A program made the translations under genes and the position numbers. A stretch of DNA of 64,000 nucleotides from Desertimonas sp963772825. Its GTDB lineage: Bacteria; Actinomycetota; Acidimicrobiia; Acidimicrobiales; Ilumatobacteraceae. Position 1 is the stretch's first letter. Each line of letters opens with the position of its first letter. Location: assembly GCA_963772825.1 (NCBI GenBank), contig CAVYYX010000015.1, positions 372,001-436,000 of the forward strand, written 5' to 3'. Below are positions 51,183-59,014 of the stretch, in pieces. A model generated the notes under the pieces. That model ran no database searches and was not told where the DNA came from. It saw nothing but the letters and a program-made list of their open reading frames with translations.

Positions 51183-51209
51183 TTAGCACTCAAAGGGTGA
51201 GAGTGCTAG
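51183..51209. promoter_or_regulatory. CIRCE operator (HrcA site) of groEL
   Basis: TTAGCACTC, nine bases, then GAGTGCTAG matches the CIRCE consensus TTAGCACTC-N9-GAGTGCTAA except for the last base. It lies 29 bp upstream of the groEL start. A further GCACTC follows directly to the right. Confidence 0.95.
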
Positions 51210-51242
51210 CACTCTAGACGACCGAGTGACAGGCGACAACAG

Positions 51243-51274
51243 CCGTTCATTTCGTTCCCCGGCCACGCAGGCCG
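51243..51274 (-). repeat. Upstream repeat family, copy 4
   Basis: Read on the minus strand this is CGGCCTGCGTGGCC followed by GGGGAACGAAATGAACGG. It is upstream of groEL in the same orientation, about 35 bp before CIRCE. Confidence 0.55.
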
Positions 51275-51328
51275 TTCCTGGCCGCTCCCTCGCTGGCGCT
51301 CGGTCGCTCGCAGTAGTGCGCGGTGATC

Positions 51329-51604
51329 TCAACAGCCCCCGGCGACGGCGGGGATGATGCTGACGGTCTGGCCGTCGGGCACCTTGGTGTCGAGGCCCTC
51401 GAGATAGCGGACGTCGTCGTCGTCGACGAAGACGTTGACGAAGCGGCGCAACGCACCGTCGTCGAGGAGCCGCTCGGCGAAGCCGGGATGGCGCTGCTCG
51501 AGCTCAGCGATCACGTCGCCGACCGTGCCAGGCGCTGCCTCGATCGTCGACGCCCCGCCGGACAGCGGTCGCATGGTGGTCGGGATGCGCACGGTGACGG
51601 CCAT
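51329..51604 (-). CDS. CysO-like ubiquitin-fold sulfur carrier ending in GGC
   Basis: A 91-residue beta-grasp protein closely matching the mycobacterial CysO pattern: VRIPTTMRPLSGG at the N-terminus, LRRFVNVFVDDDDVRYLEGL in the middle and VSIIPAVAGG at the end. CysO, thiocarboxylated at its terminal diglycine, supplies sulfur for a cysteine synthase (CysM) and is released by the protease Mec. Here the diglycine is followed by an encoded cysteine (codon TGT) before the TGA stop. It therefore needs removal of one residue to be active. No cysM, mec or moeZ homologue is adjacent. MoaD/ThiS-type alternatives are possible but less alike. Confidence 0.87.
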   Translation of the reverse strand: MAVTVRIPTTMRPLSGGASTIEAAPGTVGDVIAELEQRHPGFAERLLDDGALRRFVNVFVDDDDVRYLEGLDTKVPDGQTVSIIPAVAGGC

Positions 51605-51650
51605 CCCGAAACCCTACCGCCCTGGTCAGGAATCCCGCCCGACGGCGCCA

Positions 51651-51696
51651 CCGATGGGTGTTTTCATGACGGGACGGTCATCAAAACACCCATCGG
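51651..51696. repeat. 46-bp palindrome family, copy C (compensated arm variant)
   Basis: The outer CCGATGGGTG/CACCCATCGG is conserved, but the inner arm reads TTTTCATGAC against GTCATCAAAA. Pairing is kept except for one mismatch. The loop GGGACG, read on the other strand as CGTCCC, resembles the CGTTCC of the other copies, so this copy is in reverse orientation. It is in a divergent promoter region, 20 bp before the glycerate kinase start, so it is not a terminator here. Confidence 0.8.
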
Positions 51697-51716
51697 TTGG
51701 TCACTACGGTGCGGGG

Positions 51717-52715
51717 ATGCGGGTGTTGGCTGCCCTCGACAAGTTCCGTGGCACGTTGACCGCCGCCGAGGCGACGGCGGCGGTCGCCTCGGCGTGCTGG
51801 GAGCTCGGCGCCGACTGCGACGAGGCGCCGATGTCCGACGGTGGCGAGGGGTTGCTCGACGTGTTCGGGGGCGGCAACCGCACGAGCGTGGTCAGCGGAC
51901 CGCTCGGCGCGCCGGTCGAGGCGCCGTGGCGCATCGACAGTCGCACGGCGGTCGTCGAGATGGCTAGGGCGAGCGGGCTCGTCCTGGCCGGCGGTGCCGA
52001 CCGCAACGACCCACTGGCGGCGACGACGCGGGGCACCGGCGAGCTGATCGCCAGAGCGATCGACCAGGGTGCCCGCACCGTGCTCGTCGGTCTCGGTGGC
52101 TCGGCGACCACGGACGGTGGGCTCGGCACCATCGAGGCGCTCGGCAGCCGTGCCCGACTTGGCGCCGTCGACGTGCAGGTCGCCTGCGACGTGCGGACCC
52201 GCTTCATCGACGCCGCCGCCGTGTTCGCCCCGCAGAAGGGCGCCACCCCTGCCCAGGTCCGCCTGCTCGAAGCTCGCTTGCGGCGACTCGCCGAGCGCTA
52301 TCGCGACGAGTACGGCGTCGCCGTCCACGACGTCGACGGCACGGGTGCGGCCGGCGGGCTGGCCGGGGGTCTGCTGGCGGTCGGCGGGCGCCTTCTGCCG
52401 GGCTTCCAGCTGGTCGCCGATCACGTCGACCTCGACGAGCGTCTGAGCGCCGCCGACGTCGTTGTCACCGGCGAGGGCTACCTCGACGCCCAGAGCCTCG
52501 ACGGCAAGGTCGTCGGCGGGGTCTGCGCCCTCGCCGCGGCCGCGGAGATCCCGGCCATCGTGATCGTCGGCGATGCCGACCCCGACGCTCGCGGCGGTCT
52601 CGACTCCTGTGCGGTCGTCTCCCTCGTCGAGCAGTTCGGCGAACGGCGTGCCTTCGCCGAGCCGCGCTGGTGTATCGAGCAGGCGGTGCGCCAGGGGTTG
52701 GCGCGGCTGAGCTGA
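51717..52715 (+). CDS. Glycerate kinase (type 1, GarK/GlxK-like)
   Basis: A 332-residue protein starting at ATG 51717. The family blocks RVLAALDKFRGTLTAAEATAAV, PMSDGGEGLLDVF, TRGTGELIARAIDQGARTVLVGLGGSATTDGGLG, ACDVRTRF, FAPQKGAT, GLAGGLLAVGGRL and VVTGEGYLDAQSLDGKVVGGV are all seen. It phosphorylates D-glycerate, giving 2-phosphoglycerate, in glyoxylate or serine-type metabolism. Palindrome copy C overlaps its leader. It is convergent with the LytR_C gene with one base between the stops. Confidence 0.93.
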   Translation: MRVLAALDKFRGTLTAAEATAAVASACWELGADCDEAPMSDGGEGLLDVFGGGNRTSVVSGPLGAPVEAPWRIDSRTAVVEMARASGLVLAGGADRNDPLAATTRGTGELIARAIDQGARTVLVGLGGSATTDGGLGTIEALGSRARLGAVDVQVACDVRTRFIDAAAVFAPQKGATPAQVRLLEARLRRLAERYRDEYGVAVHDVDGTGAAGGLAGGLLAVGGRLLPGFQLVADHVDLDERLSAADVVVTGEGYLDAQSLDGKVVGGVCALAAAAEIPAIVIVGDADPDARGGLDSCAVVSLVEQFGERRAFAEPRWCIEQAVRQGLARLS

Positions 52716-52716
52716 C

Positions 52717-53400
52717 TCAGCCGGCGGTCGTCGTCGCTCCCGCCGGGGCGGGCGCCTGGACGTTGCCACCCGACTCCTCGACGATGTCGGCCAGCGATTG
52801 ACCGGCGATGTCGTCGCCGAGCATCACGAGCACGGTCGCTGTGCCGATGCTCCCGCCATCGACGGGGATCGGGTTCGGCATCGGTTGGACCTCGAGGCCG
52901 CCGAGGTCACGGGCCACCGACTGGGCGACCGTCTGGATCTGCGGCGGCGCTTCCACGTAGTAGACGACCGACGTCTCGAGGTTTTCGTCGCCTTCGGCTT
53001 GGTCGGTGGGATCGGCCATCGTGTAGCCCGCAGTTTCGAGCTGCTGGGTCATCTGGGTTGCAACACCACTCGCCGCGCTGGCGTTGGCAACGATGAGGGT
53101 TGCTCCGTCGACGACCCGGGTGGGCGCCGTCGTCGCGGCCGCCGCAGTCGTGGCCGTCGTCGCCCCTGGTGCTGTCGTGGCCGCCCCCGCCACGGTGGTC
53201 GCGCCGCCCGAAACCTCGGGGCCGCCGGCATCGCTGTCGTCGATCGAGCGGAAGATGAGGAACCCGACGACGACGGCGATCAACGCCAGCACGATCGTGA
53301 GCGGTGAGCCGACCGGAGAACCGGAGTCCCCGACTCGAGTGGACGATCGCCCACGGTCGGCGTTGGCGCCCACCCCACCGGGATCAGTCGGATCGCTCAT
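52717..53400 (-). CDS. LytR C-terminal-domain membrane protein
   Basis: A 227-residue protein. A short cytoplasmic N-terminus is followed by one membrane helix (LTIVLALIAVVVGFLIF), a Thr/Ala-rich extracellular spacer, and a LytR_C domain at about residues 100-205 (ATLIVANASAASGVATQMTQQLETAGYTM, VYYVEAPPQIQTVAQSVARDLGG, TATVLVMLGDDI). It has no LytR-CpsA-Psr catalytic domain. It lies downstream of the DUF3263 gene on the same strand, a pairing conserved in actinobacteria. A role in wall-polymer attachment is plausible but unproven. Confidence 0.86.
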   Translation of the reverse strand: MSDPTDPGGVGANADRGRSSTRVGDSGSPVGSPLTIVLALIAVVVGFLIFRSIDDSDAGGPEVSGGATTVAGAATTAPGATTATTAAAATTAPTRVVDGATLIVANASAASGVATQMTQQLETAGYTMADPTDQAEGDENLETSVVYYVEAPPQIQTVAQSVARDLGGLEVQPMPNPIPVDGGSIGTATVLVMLGDDIAGQSLADIVEESGGNVQAPAPAGATTTAG

Positions 53401-53418
53401 CGTGTACCTCCCCGACGC

Positions 53419-53748
53419 TCACGCACCGCCGTGCTGCTGTCTGGGTGAACGTGTCGTGCCATCGGTCGTGTCTGGTGTGCCCTCGATCAACGACCGCCTG
53501 CGGCGCAAGCGGCGTCGTTGGAAGCGTCGCACAACGAGCGGGTCGTGGCGCATCGCCCCCGGATGTAGGAGAACCTGGTCCAGCTCGGCATCGTACTCGT
53601 CGGGGCTGCAGCCGAAACGCGCTGCGATCAGCTCCTCGCGGCTCTCGTCGAACTGCCACCAGGTGCGCTCGAAGTCGAGCAGCTCGCGCTGGCGGTCGGT
53701 CAGGTCACCGTTGGGCACATCCACGGAACCAGTCTGACCCGTCTCCAC
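53419..53748 (-). CDS. DUF3263 family protein
   Basis: A 109-residue protein. The DUF3263 core GDLTDRQRELLDFERTWWQFDESREELIAARFGCSPDEYDAELDQVLLHP, read in parts from residue 14 to 62, is intact and looks like a helix-turn-helix. The C-terminus is very basic (RRFQRRRLRRRRSL), which suits nucleic-acid binding. The domain is confined to actinobacteria, where it neighbours LytR_C proteins as here. GTG 53748 is the listed start; GTG 53724 would also keep the whole domain. Confidence 0.86.
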   Translation of the reverse strand: METGQTGSVDVPNGDLTDRQRELLDFERTWWQFDESREELIAARFGCSPDEYDAELDQVLLHPGAMRHDPLVVRRFQRRRLRRRRSLIEGTPDTTDGTTRSPRQQHGGA

Positions 53749-53786
53749 GCCGAAGTGGAGGATGGCGCGTGGCCTAAGTTCCCCCT

Positions 53787-54417
53787 GTGACCACGCTGGC
53801 GTCGCGCCCGTTCCTGATCGGTGTCGCCGGTGGCTCGTCCTCCGGAAAGACGACCGTGGCCGAGCGGCTCGCCCAGCTCGCCGGCGCCGAACACCTCGCC
53901 CTGATCAAGCTCGACTCCTACTACGTCGAGTTCCACGACCTGCCCATCGAGGAGCGCCGGGCGTTCAACTACGACCATCCCGATGCCTTCGACTGGCCGC
54001 TGCTCAACGACCACCTCGCCGCCCTCGTCGCCGGCGCCCCGATCCCGGTGCCCGGTGTACGACTACGTCGACTTCAACCGCACGGGCGACGTGCGCGTCG
54101 TCCGGCCGGCGCAGATCGTCGTCGTCGAGGGGATCCTCGTGCTGTGGGAGCCGACGCTGCGCGAGCGCTTCGACCTCAAGGTGTTCCTCGACACCGATGC
54201 CGATCTCCGTTTCATCCGTCGCCTGCAGCGCGACGTCGCCGACCGCGGCCGGAGCGCCGACAGCGTGATCGCCCAGTACCTCGACACCGTGAGACCAGCC
54301 CACGAGCAGTTCATCGAGCCGTCGAAACGGTACGCCGACGTGATCATCCCCAACGGCGGCCTCAATCGCCCGGCGCTCGACGTCTTGCTCGCCCGGGTCC
54401 GTGAGCTGGCCGTCTGA
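53787..54417 (+). pseudogene. udk: Uridine kinase, frameshifted by one base
   Basis: Frame one (GTG 53787) gives FLIGVAGGSSSGKTTVAERLAQL with Walker A, HLALIKLDSYYVEF, and FNYDHPDAFDWPLLNDHLAAL, ending at PIPVP. The next frame continues VYDYVDFNRTGDVRVVRPAQIVVVEGILVLWEPTLRERFDLKVFLDTDADLRFIRRLQRD to the TGA at 54415-54417. The break lies in GGTGCCCGGTGTAC at about 54047-54058. The span of 631 nt is one base too long; removing one C or G restores a 209-residue uridine kinase with all motifs. It would phosphorylate uridine and cytidine in pyrimidine salvage. Probably an assembly error. Confidence 0.82.
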
Positions 54418-54652
54418 TTTCTCGAATCACGCGTATCAACCACCGCCGCGCCGACTCCTCTACACCGACAACAAGCGTGCGGAGAGAAAACCGCACGAAG
54501 GTCGAGCCCGGGGACGTCGTACGGCGGAATCAACGGTGACAACGGCGCTTGCCGGAGGACCGGCGATGCTCCCCGGGCGCAAGACAGTCGACCCGGTTGT
54601 CTCGACGTGATCGAGGGCGGGCGGAGCGCTCGGATCAGGTCAGGCGGGCCAA

Positions 54653-54686
54653 TCGCAGCGGGGAATCGGCGGAGTCCCCGCTGCGA
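54653..54686 (-). terminator. Stem-loop terminator after the secreted repeat protein
   Basis: 12-bp arms TCGCAGCGGGGA and complement with a 10-nt loop lie 20 bp past the stop of the minus-strand gene. The remaining 54418-54652 interval shows no gene or other structure to me. Confidence 0.65.
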
Positions 54687-54706
54687 ACAGGCGTGTCAAC
54701 ACCGAC

Positions 54707-55210
54707 TCAGAGTCGACGACACTGATCTTCTTTGTTGCCGCCAACGACGTTGCCGGTGCCGCCCGGCGCCGGCACGTTGGACTTGCACTGCAGGTTGCCG
54801 TTGATCCGATTGCGGGAGATCGTCTGGGTCCCACGGTTGGTGAACGACTGGACGTCGCCCGTCACCCGGTTCGAGCCGATCGACGCCGAGCCACCCTGTT
54901 TCAGCTGGATGCTGCCGCCGACGGTCGACGACGAGACGGCAACGCTGCGGTGGCCCTCGGCTTGGATGTTGCCGACGACGCGGATCGCGCTGGCAACCAA
55001 CGTCGCCCGCGACTCGACCTTGAGGGTGCCCTTGACCACCGTGCCGTTGAGCCGACAGGTGGCTCCGGCCGGCACTCGCAGGTTGTCGACCGTGACCGCC
55101 CCGAGGCTGCCCCGGCAGGCGCGCTCCTCGGCGTTCACCGAGGGGGAGGTGGTGGCGAAGCTGGCAGCGACGATGGCAAGGCCTGCTGCCGTCCAGGTGA
55201 TGCGTTTCAT
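54707..55210 (-). CDS. Secreted right-handed beta-helix-like protein
   Basis: A 167-residue exported protein. A signal peptide (MKRITWTAAGLAIVAASFATTSPSVNA) is followed by short beta-repeats: VTVDNLRVPAGATCRLNGTVVKG, TLKVESRATLVASAIRVVG, SVAVSSSTVGGSIQLKQGGSASIGSNRVTG and DVQSFTNRGTQTISRNRINGNLQCKSN. The end NVVGGNKEDQC is shared with a common group of small actinobacterial secreted proteins. The repeat pattern suggests a polymer-forming beta-solenoid like bactofilin, but this is inference. Cysteines near the start and end could make a disulfide. A copy of the upstream repeat precedes its start. Confidence 0.8.
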   Translation of the reverse strand: MKRITWTAAGLAIVAASFATTSPSVNAEERACRGSLGAVTVDNLRVPAGATCRLNGTVVKGTLKVESRATLVASAIRVVGNIQAEGHRSVAVSSSTVGGSIQLKQGGSASIGSNRVTGDVQSFTNRGTQTISRNRINGNLQCKSNVPAPGGTGNVVGGNKEDQCRRL

Positions 55211-55223
55211 GTTCAGAACCTTT

Positions 55224-55252
55224 CGTTGCGTTCCTCGGCCACGCCGGCCGTT
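55224..55252 (-). repeat. Upstream repeat family, copy 5
   Basis: Read on the minus strand this is AACGGCCGGCGTGGCC followed by GAGGAACGCAACG, 13 bp before the start codon of the secreted protein and in its orientation. Confidence 0.5.
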
Positions 55253-55382
55253 GGCGGCACTTGTGGCGGGCGGGGGTGGGTTTGGTCCACGGCTCCGGGT
55301 GGAGCCGACACGAGCGTGGGCCGACGCCGTGAGAGCGGTGTGAGGGCACCGTGAGAGCCGTCTCATGGTTGGATGGAGCCCG

Positions 55383-55958
55383 ATGCCGCCGTCGCTCAAC
55401 GCTGCTGACGAGCCGGCGGGTCCGGATGCCAAGGTGATCGCCGGCGCCCTCGCCGATGCGGATCGACGGCGGCTGTTCGCGGCCATCGAGCTCGGTGCTT
55501 CCACGCTGCAGGACGCCAGCAAGGTCAGCGGGCTCCCCGACCAACGCGCCGCCAAGGCGCTCGCCAGGCTCGTCGACAGCCGCCTTGTCGTGGGCGACGA
55601 CGACGGCGGCCTGCGAGTCGACGGCGCGGCGATCGCGAGAGCGGCCCGCGCCGCGTTGGCCAGGCCGCCGAGCGACGAGCACGCAGACGAGACACCGGAG
55701 CGGCGCAAGGTGCTCGAAGCGTTCGTCCGTGACGGGAGGATCACCTCGATGCCCACGGCACCTGCCAAGCGCGAGATCGTGTTCGACTGGCTGGCCGGCA
55801 CGTTCGAGGTCGGCCGTCGCTACTCCGAGGCCGAGATCAATGCCGCCCTCGAGGGCCACGCCGAGGATCACGCCTCGCTGCGCCGGGCCCTCGTCGATGC
55901 CGAGTTGCTCTGCCGTGACGAGCGCACGTACTGGCGCTGCGGCGGCACCGTGATCTGA
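55383..55958 (+). CDS. DUF2087-domain protein with N-terminal helix-turn-helix
   Basis: About 191 residues from ATG 55383; ATG 55365 is also open. Residues about 10-85 look like an ArsR-type winged helix: AKVIAGALADADRRRLFAAIELGASTLQDASKVSGL, then a wing near VVGDDDGGLRVDG. The C-terminal 80 residues match DUF2087: RKVLEAFVRDGRITSMPTAPAKREIVFDWLAGTFEVGRRYSEAEINAAL, ending DERTYWRCGG. Proteins of this build are presumed transcriptional regulators; no target is evident. It is divergent from the secreted repeat protein. Confidence 0.82.
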   Translation: MPPSLNAADEPAGPDAKVIAGALADADRRRLFAAIELGASTLQDASKVSGLPDQRAAKALARLVDSRLVVGDDDGGLRVDGAAIARAARAALARPPSDEHADETPERRKVLEAFVRDGRITSMPTAPAKREIVFDWLAGTFEVGRRYSEAEINAALEGHAEDHASLRRALVDAELLCRDERTYWRCGGTVI

Positions 55959-56110
55959 ACTCTTTGGTCGCGTTGGCGTCGTTGGTGGCACCAACCATGC
56001 CGAAGTCACGACGCCGCTGCGACGGGACTTCCACCAGGACCGATTGTGAGTCGATTCGCTGACGCAAACCGTCTGAGCCCGTCCCCCGGCCGTGACGTAC
56101 CCTGGTCCCT

Positions 56111-56470
56111 GTGGCGACGGTCGACGACGTCCGCCCGCTGGCGTTGAGCCTGGAACGGTCCTACGAGGTGTTCGTCCGCGACCGACGCAAGTTCCGTGTC
56201 GGCCAGATCGTCTACCTCGCCTTCTCCCGCGACGAGACGATCATGGGGTTCGGGTTCCCCAAGGAGGAGCGCGCCGCCCTCGTCGGTGGCGAGCCGGACA
56301 AGTTCATGATGCCCTCGACCAGTGACCTGCGCTTCCACTGGGTGCACGCCAGGCTCGCCGCCCTCGACCCGGCCGAGGCCCGCGAGCTCGTCGTCGACGC
56401 GTGGCGAATGGTCGTTCCCAAGAAGCTGTCGCGCGCCTACGACGAGAACCACCCGGACGGGCCGGGCTGA
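56111..56470 (+). CDS. MmcQ/YjbR family protein
   Basis: A 119-residue protein from GTG 56111. The typical MmcQ/YjbR run is visible: VDDVRPLALSLERSYEVF, KFRVGQIVYLAFSRDETIMGFGFPKEERAAL, FHWVHARLAALDPAEARELVVDAWRMVVPKKLSRAYDE. The family has a double-wing-like fold thought to bind DNA but has no defined function. It lies 33 bp before the SRPBCC-DoxX gene on the same strand. Confidence 0.85.
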   Translation: MATVDDVRPLALSLERSYEVFVRDRRKFRVGQIVYLAFSRDETIMGFGFPKEERAALVGGEPDKFMMPSTSDLRFHWVHARLAALDPAEARELVVDAWRMVVPKKLSRAYDENHPDGPG

Positions 56471-56503
56471 GCGAAGGGCCTGCCCACCCATAGGCTCGCC
56501 GAC

Positions 56504-57439
56504 GTGGCGCGCCGGAAGCCGATCTACGTCGAGTCGCTCATCGAGGCGCCGATCGACGAGCTGTGGAACGCGACCCAGGACCCCGCCCTCCACCAGCGGT
56601 GGGACGTCCGCTTCGGGCAGATCGAGTACCTGCCCCGCGTCGACGGTGAGCCGCAGCGATTCCGCTACGCGACCAAGGTGGCCCCCGGAGTCACGATCGC
56701 CGGCACCGGGGAGTCGCTCGGAGATCGTGACCGCCCCGACGGTTCGCGGTGGTCTGGTCTCAAGTTCTGGGCCGGCGACCGCCGCTCGATCATCGACGCC
56801 GGGGCCGGCTACTGGCGCTACGTGCCGGTGGCCGGCGGCGTGCGCTTCCTCACCCGCTACGACTACCGGCCGCGTTCGGGCGCGTTGGGCGAGCAGTTCG
56901 ACCGCTGGCTGTTCCGTCCGCTGTTCGGCTGGGCGACGGCGTGGAGCTTCGACCGCCTGCGCATCTGGCTGGAGGACGGCACGCCGCCCGAGCTGTCGCG
57001 CAACCTGGCGATCGCCCATGCCAGCGCCACGAGCGCCGTCGCCGGTACCTGGATCTACCACGGCCTGGTCCCCAAGTTGCTCGTGGCCCACCCCACCGAG
57101 CAGGTCTTCTGGCGATCGCTCGGGTTCAGCACGACCTCGGCGAGCACGCTCGTGCGCCTGACCGGTATCCCCGAGGTCGCCTTCGGCATCGCCACCGCCG
57201 TGCGCTCGAACCAGCGCTGGCCGTTCGTAGCGACGATCGTGGCGATGCCCGCCCTGGCAGCCGGGGCGCTCGCCAGCGAGCGGCGCCTGTGGGCGCGGGC
57301 GTTCAACCCGGTCACCCTGAACGCGGCGATGGTCGCCTCGTCCGCCGTTGCGCTGGCGACCCGCCGCGGCCGTCCATCGGGACGCCGGCCGCTTCGCCAA
57401 GCGCCAGACTCCCAGCCCGACGTCGGAGCACTGCCATGA
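56504..57439 (+). CDS. SRPBCC-domain protein with C-terminal DoxX-like membrane domain
   Basis: A 311-residue two-domain protein. Residues 1-150 are a START/SRPBCC ligand-binding fold (IYVESLIEAPIDELWNATQDPALHQRWDVRF at the N-terminus). From about residue 175 a DoxX_3-like domain with four helices follows: SATSAVAGTWIYHGLVPKLL, VRLTGIPEVAFGIATAV, PFVATIVAMPALAAGAL and LNAAMVASSAVALATRR. Its stop overlaps the DUF4166 start (ATGA). The pair occurs in other bacteria; the function of either is unknown, perhaps a membrane lipid or quinone role. Confidence 0.82.
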   Translation: MARRKPIYVESLIEAPIDELWNATQDPALHQRWDVRFGQIEYLPRVDGEPQRFRYATKVAPGVTIAGTGESLGDRDRPDGSRWSGLKFWAGDRRSIIDAGAGYWRYVPVAGGVRFLTRYDYRPRSGALGEQFDRWLFRPLFGWATAWSFDRLRIWLEDGTPPELSRNLAIAHASATSAVAGTWIYHGLVPKLLVAHPTEQVFWRSLGFSTTSASTLVRLTGIPEVAFGIATAVRSNQRWPFVATIVAMPALAAGALASERRLWARAFNPVTLNAAMVASSAVALATRRGRPSGRRPLRQAPDSQPDVGALP

Positions 57440-58116
57440 CCTCGATCTTCCAAGCGGCCCTCGGCGACGAGTTCGCCCGCCTCCACCCCAAGCTGCAATG
57501 GCGCTTCGGGTTCTCGTCGACCGACAACGTCTGCCAGATCGGCAACGGCACGATGCACGAGGTGTGGCGCGGGCAGTGGTGGACGATGCCGTTCCTGCTC
57601 GTCGGGTCGACCCGTCGGGTGCTCTTCCCGAGCCGCGGCCGACAGGTCCCGTTCACCATCGCCAACTATGCCTACGTCGACGGCTTCGGCCGGGAGACGG
57701 TGACGTTCTCCCGCCGCTTCCGGATGAAGCGACGCATCCGGGCTTTTGACGCGACGATGATCTTCAGTCGGCAGCGCGGCCGAATCGTCGACTACCTGGG
57801 CACCCATCAACATCTCGCCGTCGATCTCGACTGCTCCGTCGACGACGACGGTGCGCTGTGCATGCGCAGCGGCGACCAACGGTTCTACGAGGGTCGTGTC
57901 GGGTTCCGCTTCCCGCTGCTGGTGTCGGGCGTGGCCAACGTGCGCGAGTGGTGGGACGAGCCGACGCAGCGCTTTCACATCGACGTCGATGTGCGCAACC
58001 GGTACGTCGGCAAGCTGTTCGGCTATCGCGGGTCGTTCACCGTCACGGAGCTTCCCTGCTCGCCGGCCGAGGTACCGGTGGACGTGCGCCCGATCCGCGA
58101 GGAGTGTCGGGAGTAG
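57436..58116 (+). CDS. DUF4166 family protein
   Basis: A 226-residue protein from ATG 57436. The DUF4166 pattern is seen in FQAALGDEFARLHPKLQWRFG, GNGTMHEVWRGQWWTMPFLLVG, the conserved GRETVTFSRRFRM, and a C-terminal beta-rich part (RFYEGRVGFRFPLLVSGVANVREWWDE). It has no signal peptide. In other genomes DUF4166 proteins neighbour DoxX-like proteins, as here, which supports a common task. The reaction is unknown. Confidence 0.82.
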   Translation: MTSIFQAALGDEFARLHPKLQWRFGFSSTDNVCQIGNGTMHEVWRGQWWTMPFLLVGSTRRVLFPSRGRQVPFTIANYAYVDGFGRETVTFSRRFRMKRRIRAFDATMIFSRQRGRIVDYLGTHQHLAVDLDCSVDDDGALCMRSGDQRFYEGRVGFRFPLLVSGVANVREWWDEPTQRFHIDVDVRNRYVGKLFGYRGSFTVTELPCSPAEVPVDVRPIREECRE

Positions 58117-58120
58117 GCGG

Positions 58121-58657
58121 GTGTCGAAGCTCCGGCGGCTCGGCGAGTCCTTCTTCGCCCGTGACGCCACCGTTGTCGCGCCGCAACTGCTCAACAAGGT
58201 GTTCGTCGTCGGCGGCTGCTCGGGGCGGATCACCGAGGTCGAGGCGTACACGTCGGACGATCCGGCGAGCCACTGTTATCGAGGGCCTACTCCCCGCAAC
58301 GCGGTGATGTTCGGCCCGCCCGGCAGGCTCTACGTCTACTTCACCTACGGGATGCACCACTGCGTCAACGTCGTCACGGGCTCTGCAGGCGACGGACAGG
58401 CCGTGCTGTTGCGGGCGATCGATCCGCTCGAAGGCGTCGACGCGATGCGCATCCGGCGCGGCGCGGTTCGCGACGGTTCGCTGACCGACGGGCCGGGCAA
58501 GCTCACCCAGGCGCTCGGGCTCGACCTCAGCGACAACGGCCGCATCGCAGACATCTTCGACGACGGCGTCGCGCCGCCGAAGGAGCCGCGTGTCGGGCCG
58601 CGCGTCGGGATCACCCAAGCCGTCGATTGGCCGCGCCGCTTTCGTCTCCCCGCCTGA
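58121..58657 (+). CDS. 3-methyladenine DNA glycosylase (Mpg/AAG family)
   Basis: A 178-residue protein from GTG 58121. The catalytic glutamate is in RITEVEAYTSDDPASHCYRG, followed by TPRNAVMFGPPGRLYVYFTYGMHHCVNVV, both highly conserved in AAG glycosylases, and DGPGKLTQALGLDLSDNG. It excises alkylated purines such as 3-methyladenine and hypoxanthine. With the AlkD-like gene at 28551 this window holds two unrelated alkylation-repair glycosylases. Only four bases separate it from the DUF4166 gene, so they are likely co-transcribed. Confidence 0.93.
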   Translation: MSKLRRLGESFFARDATVVAPQLLNKVFVVGGCSGRITEVEAYTSDDPASHCYRGPTPRNAVMFGPPGRLYVYFTYGMHHCVNVVTGSAGDGQAVLLRAIDPLEGVDAMRIRRGAVRDGSLTDGPGKLTQALGLDLSDNGRIADIFDDGVAPPKEPRVGPRVGITQAVDWPRRFRLPA

Positions 58658-58685
58658 TCCCGCCGCCGCTCGGGCAGGGACGCGG

Positions 58686-58976
58686 TCAGGCTTTGACGAG
58701 GCGCCCGATGGCGCTCGACGCCTCATCGAGCAGGCGCGCCGACTCGGCGTCGTCACCCGCCGCGACAGCACCGGCGACGCAGTGACGTAGGTGGTCGTCG
58801 AGCAACTCGAGGGCGACGCTCTGCAGAGCGCGGGTCGCCGCACTCACCTGCGTGAGCACGTCGATGCAGTAGTTGTCGTCTTCGACCATCCGCTGCAAAC
58901 CGCGAACCTGGCCTTCGATGCGGCGGAGGCGCTTCAGGTAGGCGTCCTTGTCGGTGGTATAACCACGTTCGAGCAT
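58686..58976 (-). CDS. csoR: Copper-sensing transcriptional repressor CsoR
   Basis: A 96-residue all-helical repressor. The Cu(I) ligands Cys-His-Cys are visible in DDNYCIDVLTQVSA and LDDHLRHCVAG, and the basic helix YLKRLRRIEGQVRGLQRMV binds DNA. It is divergent from the copper export operon with a symmetric operator between. A TATACT box ends only eight bases before its ATG, so its mRNA is probably leaderless. Confidence 0.95.
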   Translation of the reverse strand: MLERGYTTDKDAYLKRLRRIEGQVRGLQRMVEDDNYCIDVLTQVSAATRALQSVALELLDDHLRHCVAGAVAAGDDAESARLLDEASSAIGRLVKA

Positions 58977-58983
58977 GGTTGGC

Positions 58984-59006
58984 AGTATACCCCTAGTGGG
59001 TATGCT
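58984..59006. promoter_or_regulatory. CsoR operator overlapping two divergent -10 boxes
   Basis: The 17-bp site ATACCCCTAGTGGGTAT (58987-59003) has the A/T-flanked C-tract/G-tract symmetry of CsoR operators. On the minus strand TATACT (58989-58984) faces csoR; on the plus strand TATGCT (59001-59006) faces the copper operon. Each is within 8-10 bases of a start codon. Bound CsoR would cover both promoters. Confidence 0.88.
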
Positions 59007-59014
59007 TGTGGGCG

